From Sphingobacteriia bacterium RIFOXYC2_FULL_35_18 (GTDB lineage Bacteria > Bacteroidota > Bacteroidia > Chitinophagales > Chitinophagaceae), in assembly GCA_001829005.1 (NCBI GenBank), contig MIAG01000002.1, positions 237,210 to 301,209 of the forward strand: a DNA stretch of 64,000 nt, in the 5' to 3' direction. A program made the position numbers and the translations under genes. Of the stretch, positions 1-7,135 are shown in pieces (position 1 is the first letter of the stretch; every line of letters starts with the position of its first letter). A model generated the notes under the pieces. It was not told where the DNA came from, did no database searches, and saw only the letters and a list, made by a program, of their open reading frames with translations.

Positions 1-129
1 GATGGCTAATTGATGCATTACACTACCACCAATTGAAATAAAATGAACCTTCATACGTTTATATTTATGGAATTTTATATTTTTAACAATATCAATGACG
101 TTAACAGGCTGCATATTCACCTGAATCAA

Positions 130-137
130 TATCTTTG
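130..137 (+). promoter_or_regulatory. -7 promoter box for the small lipoprotein
   Basis: The sequence TATCTTTG is an exact match to TAnnTTTG, the -7 element recognised by the Bacteroidota housekeeping sigma factor. It lies about 40 bases before the ATG at 178. I see no convincing -33 TTTG. The box lies inside the longer upstream reading frame, which argues that the gene starts at 178. Confidence 0.45.
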
Positions 138-177
138 TTTCACTGCAAAATACAGCTTCCAACACAAAGCCCAACGT

Positions 178-297
178 ATGAAAAAGATTAGCCTCATTAT
201 TTTACTTGCCGCTTTTACAAGTGTACTTTTGAGTTCTTGTGCATCCGTTAAAGGCAAAGGTTGCCCAACTACCAATCCACGTTATTTCAGGGGATAA
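178..297 (+). CDS. very small lipoprotein, 39 aa
   Basis: The predicted product is 39 residues: a basic start (MKKIS), a hydrophobic stretch and a lipobox ending LLSSC, with the Cys near residue 21. About 18 residues follow lipidation, including KGKGCPTTNPRYFRG. The ATG at 178 is preferred over one at 43 because the signal peptide begins exactly there and a TATCTTTG box sits between them. Small lipoproteins of this form (short, with a Gly/Cys-rich tail) are common and usually uncharacterised in Bacteroidota. It could be an envelope peptide of unknown role. The next gene, ytxJ, has its own promoter overlapping this stop codon. Function is unknown. Confidence 0.6.
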   Translation: MKKISLIILLAAFTSVLLSSCASVKGKGCPTTNPRYFRG

Positions 298-310
298 GCT
301 ATAAAAGAAT

Positions 311-318
311 TAATTTTG
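311..318 (+). promoter_or_regulatory. -7 promoter box for ytxJ
   Basis: TAATTTTG matches TAnnTTTG exactly. It sits 14 bases before the chosen ATG at 333, and a TTTC at 285-288 is a weak -33 candidate. Position relative to the ATG supports the internal start at 333 rather than the longer frame from 261. Confidence 0.45.
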
Positions 319-332
319 CAGAAAGTATTTGC

Positions 333-662
333 ATGAATTGGATTCCTTTAACAGAAATAGCTCAATTAGAGCAGATTAGTAAAACTTCGTTTGACACTCC
401 TCAAATTATTTTCAAACACAGTACACGTTGCAGTATCAGTTCAATGGCTTTGAATAGATTAGAAAGAGAAACGCCTCCTTCTAATGCTGATTTCCACTTC
501 CTCGACTTAATAAAAAACCGTAATATTTCAAATGCTATAGCGGAAAAGTTTAGTGTATATCATGAGTCTCCACAAATTTTAGTAATTAAAAATGGAGAAT
601 GCATTTACGACGAAAGCCATCAAGGTATTAGTATGATGGAGATAGCAGAACAAGTTGCATAA
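333..662 (+). CDS. ytxJ: YtxJ-like bacillithiol-system redox protein
   Basis: The product is 109 residues with a thioredoxin-like fold typical of YtxJ/DUF2847. The candidate redox motif is KHSTRCSISSMAL, a single-Cys TxCxIS site in the position of the thioredoxin active site. The C-terminal part holds ESPQILVIKNGECIYDESH, a cis-Pro-like region followed by the last strand. The family is predicted to act as a monothiol bacilliredoxin that removes bacillithiol from protein thiols in the cytoplasm. The start at 333 fits family length; the frame extends to 261 but would overlap the lipoprotein gene. An NAD(P)-binding gene follows 22 bases later and is probably co-transcribed. Confidence 0.82.
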   Translation: MNWIPLTEIAQLEQISKTSFDTPQIIFKHSTRCSISSMALNRLERETPPSNADFHFLDLIKNRNISNAIAEKFSVYHESPQILVIKNGECIYDESHQGISMMEIAEQVA

Positions 663-684
663 TCTATTGTATAAATTAAATTCT

Positions 685-1323
685 ATGCATATTACTGTTT
701 TTGGCGCAACGGGTCAGGTTGGCAAAAGAATTGTTCAGCAGGCACTAAACAAAGGTTATTTTGTTACTGCATTCGGAAGAAATGTTGAATCACTCATTGA
801 TCAAGATAATTTAAACGAAAAACTGACCGCACAAAAAGGATATCTTTTTGATGAAAAAGATGTAGCAAAAGCAATTGATAAAGCTGATGTAATAATTTCA
901 GTATTAGGAGGCGCTTCTGATGGTTCAGATAAAACCAGAAGTTTAGGAATTAAACAGATCATTACCCAGATGCAAAAAAAAGGAAAGAAACGGATTATTG
1001 CATTAGGGGGAATGGGGGTATTAAATGCAGAAGACAATACATTATTATTACACGCAGATGATTATCCGGAAGAATATCTTGCCGTAGGTTTGGAACACTT
1101 AAAAGCTTTTGAACTTTTGTTAGAAAGCAATTTAGATTGGACATTTTTTTGTCCGGCAGATATTCATGATAAGGATGAAACGGGCATTTTTATAACTAGT
1201 ATCAACTATGCACCTGACCCCAATCATTTTAGAATAAACGCCGGCGACCTTGCAATGGCTATGCTAAAAGCAGCAACCAATCAAGAGTACGTTCAGCAAA
1301 GAGTGGGAATCAGTAATTACTAA
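685..1323 (+). CDS. NAD(P)-binding (SDR/NmrA-like) protein
   Basis: The protein is 212 residues and opens with MHITVFGATGQVGKRIVQQA, an atypical short-chain dehydrogenase Rossmann motif (GATGQVG) of the NmrA/BVR-B-like type. Later segments ADVIISVLGG and KRIIALGGMGVL are the expected central strands, and LDWTFFCPADIHD is the usual C-terminal strand with a Pro-rich turn. It may be a flavin or NAD(P)H reductase or a redox sensor; the substrate cannot be read from sequence. ATG 685 is chosen because the Rossmann strand begins at residue 2. Its stop codon overlaps the stop of the convergent thiolase gene by four bases. Confidence 0.8.
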   Translation: MHITVFGATGQVGKRIVQQALNKGYFVTAFGRNVESLIDQDNLNEKLTAQKGYLFDEKDVAKAIDKADVIISVLGGASDGSDKTRSLGIKQIITQMQKKGKKRIIALGGMGVLNAEDNTLLLHADDYPEEYLAVGLEHLKAFELLLESNLDWTFFCPADIHDKDETGIFITSINYAPDPNHFRINAGDLAMAMLKAATNQEYVQQRVGISNY

Positions 1324-2504
1324 GCAAGTTCTATTACCATTGCACTTGCACCTCCGCCCCCATTACAAATACCTGCAGCACCTATTTTACCTCCCTGTTG
1401 TTTCAGTACATTAATTAATGTAACAATAATTCTGGCACCACTGCAACCCAAAGGATGTCCTATAGAAACAGCACCGCCATGAACATTCACTTTTGCTGGG
1501 CTTAATCCTAATTTTTGCGTATTGGCAATACCTACAACGGAGAAAGCTTCATTTAATTCAACGAAGTCTATATCTCCAATAGATAAACCCGCTTTTGCTA
1601 CAGCTTTAGGTATTGCTAAAGATGGAGTAGTTGTAAACCATTCTGGAGCTTGTTCTGCATCTGCATATGATTTGATGATTGCCAAAGGCTTTATTCCCAA
1701 CTCATCTGCTTTTTCTTTACTCATTAAAACCACTGCGGCTGCACCATCGTTCATGGTACTTGCATTAGCTGCAGTTACAGTACCATCTTTAATGAAGGCT
1801 GATTTTAACTCTGGAATTTTATCGAATTTAACATTAAAGGGTTCTTCGTCTTTAGAAAAAGGGATAGGTTCTCCTTTCCTTTGTGGAATTTCAACAGGAA
1901 CAATCTCTTCATTAAACCAACCATTGTTCCAAGCTGTTTGGCTTCTTTGATAACTCTCAATTGCGAAAGCATCCTGATCGGCCCTAGAAATATTACATTC
2001 TTTTGCACACAATTCTGCTGAATTCCCCATTGCATAATTATGGTACACATCTGTTAAACCATCTTTTGCCAAACCATCTACTAACTGAACATTACCATAT
2101 TTATTACCCCATCTCATACTCGGGCTGTAATAAGGAACATTACTCATACTCTCCATCCCTCCTGCAACAACAATATCTGCATCGCCTAATAAAATGGCTT
2201 GTGCCCCTTGCGCAATGGCTTTCATTCCACTAGCACAAACTTTATTAACTGTTGTAGCAATAACAGAATCAGGCAATCCTGCAAATTTTGCAGCTTGTCT
2301 TGCTGGTGCTTGACCAACATTTGCTTGAATTACACATCCCATCAACACTTCATTCACTAATGCACCGTCTATACCTGCTTTATTTATAGCACCTTTAATT
2401 GCAATTGCGCCTAACTGTGTTGCAGAAAAATCTTTTAAACTTCCTCCAAAACTTCCTATAGGAGTTCTTACAGCTGAAACAATATAAACGACTTTAGTAG
2501 ACAT
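1320..2504 (-). CDS. acetyl-CoA C-acetyltransferase (thiolase)
   Basis: This 394-residue protein is a full-length type II thiolase, which condenses two acetyl-CoA to acetoacetyl-CoA or cleaves 3-ketoacyl-CoA. The nucleophile is Cys90 in NKVCASGMKA. The second active-site pair is His350 in GHPLGCSG and Cys380 in ICNGGGGASAM. The oxyanion loop motif NEAFSVV is present. The family gives roles in fatty-acid beta-oxidation, ketone-body or isoprenoid supply; the neighbours do not settle which. The promoter region carries TAACTTTG at 2524-2531 and a 15-bp perfect inverted repeat directly upstream, suggesting repressor control. The gene ends sharing four bases with the convergent gene. Confidence 0.93.
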   Translation of the reverse strand: MSTKVVYIVSAVRTPIGSFGGSLKDFSATQLGAIAIKGAINKAGIDGALVNEVLMGCVIQANVGQAPARQAAKFAGLPDSVIATTVNKVCASGMKAIAQGAQAILLGDADIVVAGGMESMSNVPYYSPSMRWGNKYGNVQLVDGLAKDGLTDVYHNYAMGNSAELCAKECNISRADQDAFAIESYQRSQTAWNNGWFNEEIVPVEIPQRKGEPIPFSKDEEPFNVKFDKIPELKSAFIKDGTVTAANASTMNDGAAAVVLMSKEKADELGIKPLAIIKSYADAEQAPEWFTTTPSLAIPKAVAKAGLSIGDIDFVELNEAFSVVGIANTQKLGLSPAKVNVHGGAVSIGHPLGCSGARIIVTLINVLKQQGGKIGAAGICNGGGGASAMVIELA

Positions 2505-2523
2505 AATAAATGATTTTGAAGCG

Positions 2524-2531
2524 CAAAGTTA
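2524..2531 (-). promoter_or_regulatory. -7 promoter box for the thiolase gene
   Basis: Read on the minus strand this is TAACTTTG, an exact TAnnTTTG match, 19 bases before the thiolase ATG. The zone where a -33 element would lie is occupied by the inverted repeat at 2531-2564. Confidence 0.5.
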
Positions 2532-2564
2532 ATAATTTAACTAACACACGTTAGTTAAATTATT
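2531..2564. promoter_or_regulatory. perfect 15-bp inverted repeat, candidate operator
   Basis: AATAATTTAACTAAC (2531-2545) and its exact complement GTTAGTTAAATTATT (2550-2564) flank the four bases ACAC. The repeat touches the -7 box of the thiolase gene and covers its expected -33 region, and it also includes the stop codon of the upstream CvfB-like gene. No T-tract follows on the minus strand, so a simple terminator is less likely. The dyad form suits a TetR-type dimer, but no regulator gene lies nearby. Confidence 0.55.
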
Positions 2565-3399
2565 GTTCAATTAACTGAATACCTGTTTGGGTAAATTGTA
2601 TCTTTTTTTGTTTGTATAAATTTCCAGTTGTCATTTTGAACGATTTCTTACTCATTCCAAAAAAAGCGTAAATATCGGTTGGATCAGACTTGTCGTTGTA
2701 AGGTAAGTAGCCATTATTCTCATTTAATAATCTGATAATTTTGGCGCTCTCATCTTCTACTTTGGTATATCCAGGCTTACCCAATATCAGATCAATTTTA
2801 TTGTCGGGTCTTATTTTTTTGACAAAACCTTTCACTTTGTCGCCAATTTCTAATTGTTGAAATACTTCGTTGCCATGCAAAATCCCAATATGTTTATTAT
2901 TAATAATCATGACATATCCCAACTCAGAAGTTCTATATACCAATAAATCTACCGACTCCATTTCTTTTACAGTAAGCTCCTCATTACTCATCAGGTTTTC
3001 TACCTTTTCAGTAGCAGCTACTCTTCCGGTCATTTCATCAATATATAACATCACCAAATACTCTCCACCTAAACGCATACCCGAAACTTGCTTAGAGGCT
3101 GGAACAAATAAGTCTTTCATAAGTCCCCAATCTAAGAATGCACCTTGCTTTGTAACAGATACCACTTTCATTTTAGCAATTTCACCCACAATTGCTTTGG
3201 GTTTTTGGGTAGTTGCTATCAATCGATTATCTGAATCATGGTAAACAAACACTTCAATTTCGTCGTCAATATTTAAGTGATTTGGAGCAAATCTTTTGGG
3301 TAAAAGAATACCTTCTGCACCGTCTTCTAAATAGAAACCAAATTCTACTTTTCTATTTACTCTTAATGTATTGAATTGGCCTACCTTAACTGTTTCCAT
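2560..3399 (-). CDS. CvfB-like S1 RNA-binding protein
   Basis: The 279-residue protein resembles CvfB/YitL. Two N-terminal OB-fold S1-like domains are visible (about 1-65, with GFYLEDGAEGILLPKRF; about 70-135, with GAFLDWGLMKDLFVPASKQ), then a third S1-like domain (about 140-215) and a C-terminal winged-helix-like region (DIYAFFGMSKKSFKMTTGNL) that matches the family. Members bind RNA and influence expression of many genes; here a cytoplasmic RNA-binding role is inferred. It is the last gene of the parE-DUF1835-cupin-parC operon, nine bases after parC. Its stop codon is inside the palindrome at 2531-2564. Confidence 0.85.
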   Translation of the reverse strand: METVKVGQFNTLRVNRKVEFGFYLEDGAEGILLPKRFAPNHLNIDDEIEVFVYHDSDNRLIATTQKPKAIVGEIAKMKVVSVTKQGAFLDWGLMKDLFVPASKQVSGMRLGGEYLVMLYIDEMTGRVAATEKVENLMSNEELTVKEMESVDLLVYRTSELGYVMIINNKHIGILHGNEVFQQLEIGDKVKGFVKKIRPDNKIDLILGKPGYTKVEDESAKIIRLLNENNGYLPYNDKSDPTDIYAFFGMSKKSFKMTTGNLYKQKKIQFTQTGIQLIEQ

Positions 3400-3408
3400 A
3401 ACTGTGTT

Positions 3409-5922
3409 TTAAAATAATTCTGTTTGTGCGGTATCCGAAGGCGGCCTTACTTCCCACTCCATTTCAATACTCTTATTAAAATCGGTAAGTTTTGCTCCTA
3501 CCGCTTTCCAACCCATCACTTCCACCATTTTAGCCACTTTAAATTTAGCTTTTCTAACTTGCTGCCCTCTTCCTGTTTGTACCACTAAAATGGGCTCTTG
3601 TTCTGTAGTAACTGCTTCCAATCTGTTGTCTTTACCCTCTTTAATAAATACAAACTGGGTTTTCAACGTGGTGGTTTCTATTTTAAAGCGCTTGATATTG
3701 TATTGTCCCTTATCGGCATCTAAATAAACTGCTGTAATGGTTTTTTCAGGATTGAACTGTTCAACCAATGCAACTTTTTCTGGTTCAAATCTTTGTGTTA
3801 TTTCTGTATCAGTTAATTCATAGGAGCCATCATTATAAATAACTATGATTTTTTCATCTTCAAACATTCCGAGATATTGACCTTTCTCTTCCGTATTAAA
3901 TCTTCCGAATTTATCATCGAACCAAAGTTTCCTGCCTGCCAATGTACTCTTACCAGCTTCTTTTAATTTAACCGTTTTAATAGGGTATTTAGTAACCTGA
4001 TTACCCATACTGCTTCTCCCCTTGATTTCTAATTCTTCAAAATAGAAATCAAGTTCTTTAATTCTTGCCGTACAATTAGGACTCAAAATTATTTTCAGTG
4101 TTTCTGCTTCACCGTTCGGATTAGCAGTTAAATAATGCACTTTACTTTTTTCAGACCCTTTGGTTAAATCGTATTCTTTTTCTCTGGTTACACCCGTTAC
4201 ATTAAAGCGCTTCGCATAACTAACCCCAGATTTGCCATCTAGGTAAATCATATTATACGTTGTACGTTCATCATTTTTCTCAAAAATGGCTGCATGTATG
4301 ATGTCTTTCCCAATAAATGTTTTATCAGACACTTTTACCACTTTCATTGTACCAGTTTTGGTAAAAGCAATGATATCATCATAATCTGAACATTCGCATA
4401 AGAATTCATCTTTCTTAAGCCCTGTTCCAATAAAACCTTCTGCTCTATTGATATACAATTTGGTATTCGCGATGGCCACCTGTTTTACTTGTATAGTATC
4501 AAACTCTTTTATTTCAGTTTTGCGTTCCCGCCCTTTACCAAACTTCTTCAATAAATTATCATAATATGCCACTGCATAATCTGTTAAGTTCTCCAGATGG
4601 TGGTTTACTTCTTGAATATCTGCCTCTATTCCTTTGATTTGTTGGTTCAACTCATTGATGTCTAAGCGATATATCCTTCTAACAGGCTTTTCGGTTAGTT
4701 TTAAAATATCTTCTCTTTCAATTGCTCTTTTTAATTTCTTTTTAAAAGGAGCAAACCCTTTATCTATGGCTTCAATTACATGTTCCCAGGTTTCATGTTT
4801 TTGTTCTAACTCTTTATAAATTTTTTCTTCAAAGAATATTTTTTCTAAAGAAGTATAATGCCATTTGTCTTCTAATTCTCCAAGCCTTATCTCTAATTCA
4901 CGTTTTAATAAATGCTTAGTATTGTCAACCGAACAACGTAATAATTCTTGAACACCCATAAACCTTGGTTTATGATTTTCAATAACACAAGCGTTGGGAG
5001 AAATACTGACTTCACAATCGGTGAAAGCATATAATGCATCAATGGTAATATCAGGTGATATACCTGCGGCTAAGTCAATTTGAATTTCGACATCTTTAGC
5101 TGTAACGTCAGTTACTTTCTTGATTTTAATTTTTCCTTGATCATTGGCTTTGGTAATGCTCTCCATTAGTTGGGTAGTAGTAACACCGTAAGGCACATCT
5201 CGAATAACCAATGTTTTTTTATCTAATTCTTCTACATGTGCTCGAACTCTTACTTTCCCTCCTCGTTTCCCTTCATTGTATCCGGATACATCAATCATTC
5301 CCCCAGTTTGGAAATCTGGGAATAGTTCAAATTTCTTACCCCTCAAATACTTAATTGAAGCATCAATTAGTTCACAAAAATTATGAGGTAGAATTTTAGT
5401 AGATAATCCAACTGCAATACCATCTGCTCCTTGAGCCAGCAATAGCGGAAATTTCATGGGCAAATTAACTGGCTCATTTTTTCTTCCGTCATAACTTAAT
5501 TGCCATTCGGTTGTTTTGGCATTAAAAGCTACTTCTAAAGCAAACTTAGACAAGCGAGCTTCAATATAACGAGATGCAGCAGCTGCATCACCTGTTCTAA
5601 CATCTCCCCAGTTTCCCTGTGTTTCTATTAATAAATCTTTTTGTCCAAGGTTTACCAATGCATCTCCAATACTAGCATCCCCGTGTGGATGGTATTGCAT
5701 GCTTTGGCCAATAATATTAGCTACTTTGTTGAATCTTCCATCATCCATTTCTTTCATGGAATGAAGAATTCTTCTTTGTACTGGCTTAAGGCCATCCTCT
5801 AATGCGGGCACAGCCCTCTCAAGTATTACATATGATGCATACTCTAAGAACCAGTTTTTATACTGCCCTTGAACACCGGTTTCATTTTCAAAAACCCTTC
5901 TATCTATTTTCTCTTTAGCCAT
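3409..5922 (-). CDS. parC: DNA topoisomerase IV subunit A
   Basis: The 837-residue protein is the DNA cleaving subunit that pairs with ParE in chromosome decatenation. The breakage-reunion domain fills about the first 450 residues, with catalytic Tyr119 in AAAASRYIEARL and the helix motif YHPHGDASIGDAL. A coiled-coil tower follows (EADIQEVNHHLENL), then the beta-pinwheel C-terminal domain. At the quinolone-region positions the protein has Ala83 and Asp87 (E. coli ParC has Ser80 and Glu84), which I infer from aligning HPHGD. It lies 15 bases after the cupin gene and 9 before the CvfB-like gene, in a tight operon led by parE. ParC rather than GyrA is called because of the parE linkage and Bacteroidota-type length. 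Confidence 0.93.
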   Translation of the reverse strand: MAKEKIDRRVFENETGVQGQYKNWFLEYASYVILERAVPALEDGLKPVQRRILHSMKEMDDGRFNKVANIIGQSMQYHPHGDASIGDALVNLGQKDLLIETQGNWGDVRTGDAAAASRYIEARLSKFALEVAFNAKTTEWQLSYDGRKNEPVNLPMKFPLLLAQGADGIAVGLSTKILPHNFCELIDASIKYLRGKKFELFPDFQTGGMIDVSGYNEGKRGGKVRVRAHVEELDKKTLVIRDVPYGVTTTQLMESITKANDQGKIKIKKVTDVTAKDVEIQIDLAAGISPDITIDALYAFTDCEVSISPNACVIENHKPRFMGVQELLRCSVDNTKHLLKRELEIRLGELEDKWHYTSLEKIFFEEKIYKELEQKHETWEHVIEAIDKGFAPFKKKLKRAIEREDILKLTEKPVRRIYRLDINELNQQIKGIEADIQEVNHHLENLTDYAVAYYDNLLKKFGKGRERKTEIKEFDTIQVKQVAIANTKLYINRAEGFIGTGLKKDEFLCECSDYDDIIAFTKTGTMKVVKVSDKTFIGKDIIHAAIFEKNDERTTYNMIYLDGKSGVSYAKRFNVTGVTREKEYDLTKGSEKSKVHYLTANPNGEAETLKIILSPNCTARIKELDFYFEELEIKGRSSMGNQVTKYPIKTVKLKEAGKSTLAGRKLWFDDKFGRFNTEEKGQYLGMFEDEKIIVIYNDGSYELTDTEITQRFEPEKVALVEQFNPEKTITAVYLDADKGQYNIKRFKIETTTLKTQFVFIKEGKDNRLEAVTTEQEPILVVQTGRGQQVRKAKFKVAKMVEVMGWKAVGAKLTDFNKSIEMEWEVRPPSDTAQTELF

Positions 5923-5937
5923 GCTTTTTTCTTAATT

Positions 5938-6303
5938 CTACAATCTAAATGTATCTTCTTTTGCGTCTTCTAACCCATTCATCTCAAAAATGATGATATC
6001 TGTTTTAGAAATTACTTCATGCCATGCATAAGGATCAATTTCAACCAATGCAGGTGCTTTTATTAATAAAGAACCAGCAGCATTTGATTGTATATCTTTC
6101 CAATTTAATAAAGCTTCCCCCTGCATCACAATTATTTTTTCAGGATTCTTTTTTGGGGCAATCCCTTTATGATAATGTTGACCACTCACACTCCCTGCTT
6201 TTCTATAAGCAACAATAAACTGACCTGACCTATCCATATCAAAATAATAGGTGGCACCACGTTCATCCTCCCCTATTTTATCTAAAGTTGTTACCCTTAC
6301 CAT
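5938..6303 (-). CDS. single-domain cupin protein
   Basis: The 121-residue protein is a small cupin barrel. Motif 1 contains SGQHYHKGIAPKKNPEKIIV with His residues and a following Glu that could bind metal; motif 2 is around VEIDPYAWHEVISKTD. An ALLNW segment lies between. Nothing indicates a catalytic substrate, so it could be a metal-dependent enzyme, an isomerase-like protein or a small-molecule sensor. It lies between the DUF1835 gene and parC with gaps of 10 and 15 bases, so it is almost certainly co-transcribed with the topoisomerase IV genes, which is not an obvious functional partner. Confidence 0.75.
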   Translation of the reverse strand: MVRVTTLDKIGEDERGATYYFDMDRSGQFIVAYRKAGSVSGQHYHKGIAPKKNPEKIIVMQGEALLNWKDIQSNAAGSLLIKAPALVEIDPYAWHEVISKTDIIIFEMNGLEDAKEDTFRL

Positions 6304-6313
6304 TTTACTACAT

Positions 6314-7123
6314 TTAAGCTGTTGCCAGTTGAACAGTCAACTCTTTCCATCCTTTCGAAAGATCTCCATTAATAACCAATACCCCATTATTCGATAATTC
6401 TCTCAATCTCCAAACCAAAAAAGCATCTCCAGTTTGAACGGTCATCTTATTTAAAGCTGAAGCAATCACTTTATTTAACTTTTGGGCATCCTTAGTAATA
6501 TGTGCCAATAAAAATTTATCAAAATAGGTAACTTCTTTTCCAATCAGCTTTTTCCCGCCTTCTAAAAAACGAACCATAGCGTTTTCTGCGCATATTTTTT
6601 TCCACTCATCCGGGTCTAACTCAAACTCACTTAATGTAATAGGTCTTGCTAATTTTTTTGCTTTTAAAAACTCCCTAGGTTGTATTTCATGCAAATGTGT
6701 AGGATAAAAAATGCTCCCGTTTTCATTAAAAAATGGCAGATTATTTAAATATAACACCTGAATTCTACCGGCAAATGCAGGTAACTGACTCATCAACCAA
6801 TAGTATCCGGAAACATCATGTGCATTTTGCCCCATCCATATCCAAGCTTCTTGCTCTTCATTTTGCGTTAAAGCATTAATGAGATTGTGAAGAGTTAATT
6901 TATCGTCTACAATATCTAATTGACTTTCGTATGGAGAATACTGAACTACTTCTTTCCACCAATCTCTGCGCTGCTGATACCCTTCGGTTTCATAGATTCG
7001 CTCAACTGGCCCCACGGCAAAATCATCTTTTATTTCCAAAATTTCCCCTTGCAACAATTCGTCCAATTCCATGGCTGTTTGCAAGGCTTTTACATTGGCT
7101 GTTTCAAAAACAATATGAATCAT
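6314..7123 (-). CDS. DUF1835 domain protein
   Basis: The 269-residue protein starts with MIHIVFETANVKAL and continues with DFAVGPVERIYETEGYQQRR, the N-terminal DUF1835 signature (about 1-125). The region IWMGQNAHDVSGYYWL is a second conserved block; the C-terminal part (about 150-269) corresponds to the partner domain often annotated DUF3658. No signal peptide or membrane helix is present, so it is likely cytoplasmic. The family has no established function. It sits 12 bases after parE and 10 before the cupin gene. Co-transcription with parE and parC is the only functional hint. Confidence 0.8.
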   Translation of the reverse strand: MIHIVFETANVKALQTAMELDELLQGEILEIKDDFAVGPVERIYETEGYQQRRDWWKEVVQYSPYESQLDIVDDKLTLHNLINALTQNEEQEAWIWMGQNAHDVSGYYWLMSQLPAFAGRIQVLYLNNLPFFNENGSIFYPTHLHEIQPREFLKAKKLARPITLSEFELDPDEWKKICAENAMVRFLEGGKKLIGKEVTYFDKFLLAHITKDAQKLNKVIASALNKMTVQTGDAFLVWRLRELSNNGVLVINGDLSKGWKELTVQLATA

Positions 7124-7135
7124 CTATTACTTATT

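Noticed and set aside
43-177. Longer start of the small lipoprotein at ATG 43
   Set aside because: The added 45 residues are not signal-peptide-like and a promoter box lies inside this stretch.
1522-1950. 142-codon reading frame opposite the thiolase gene
   Set aside because: It is the complement of a well-supported enzyme with intact motifs and shows no recognisable domain.
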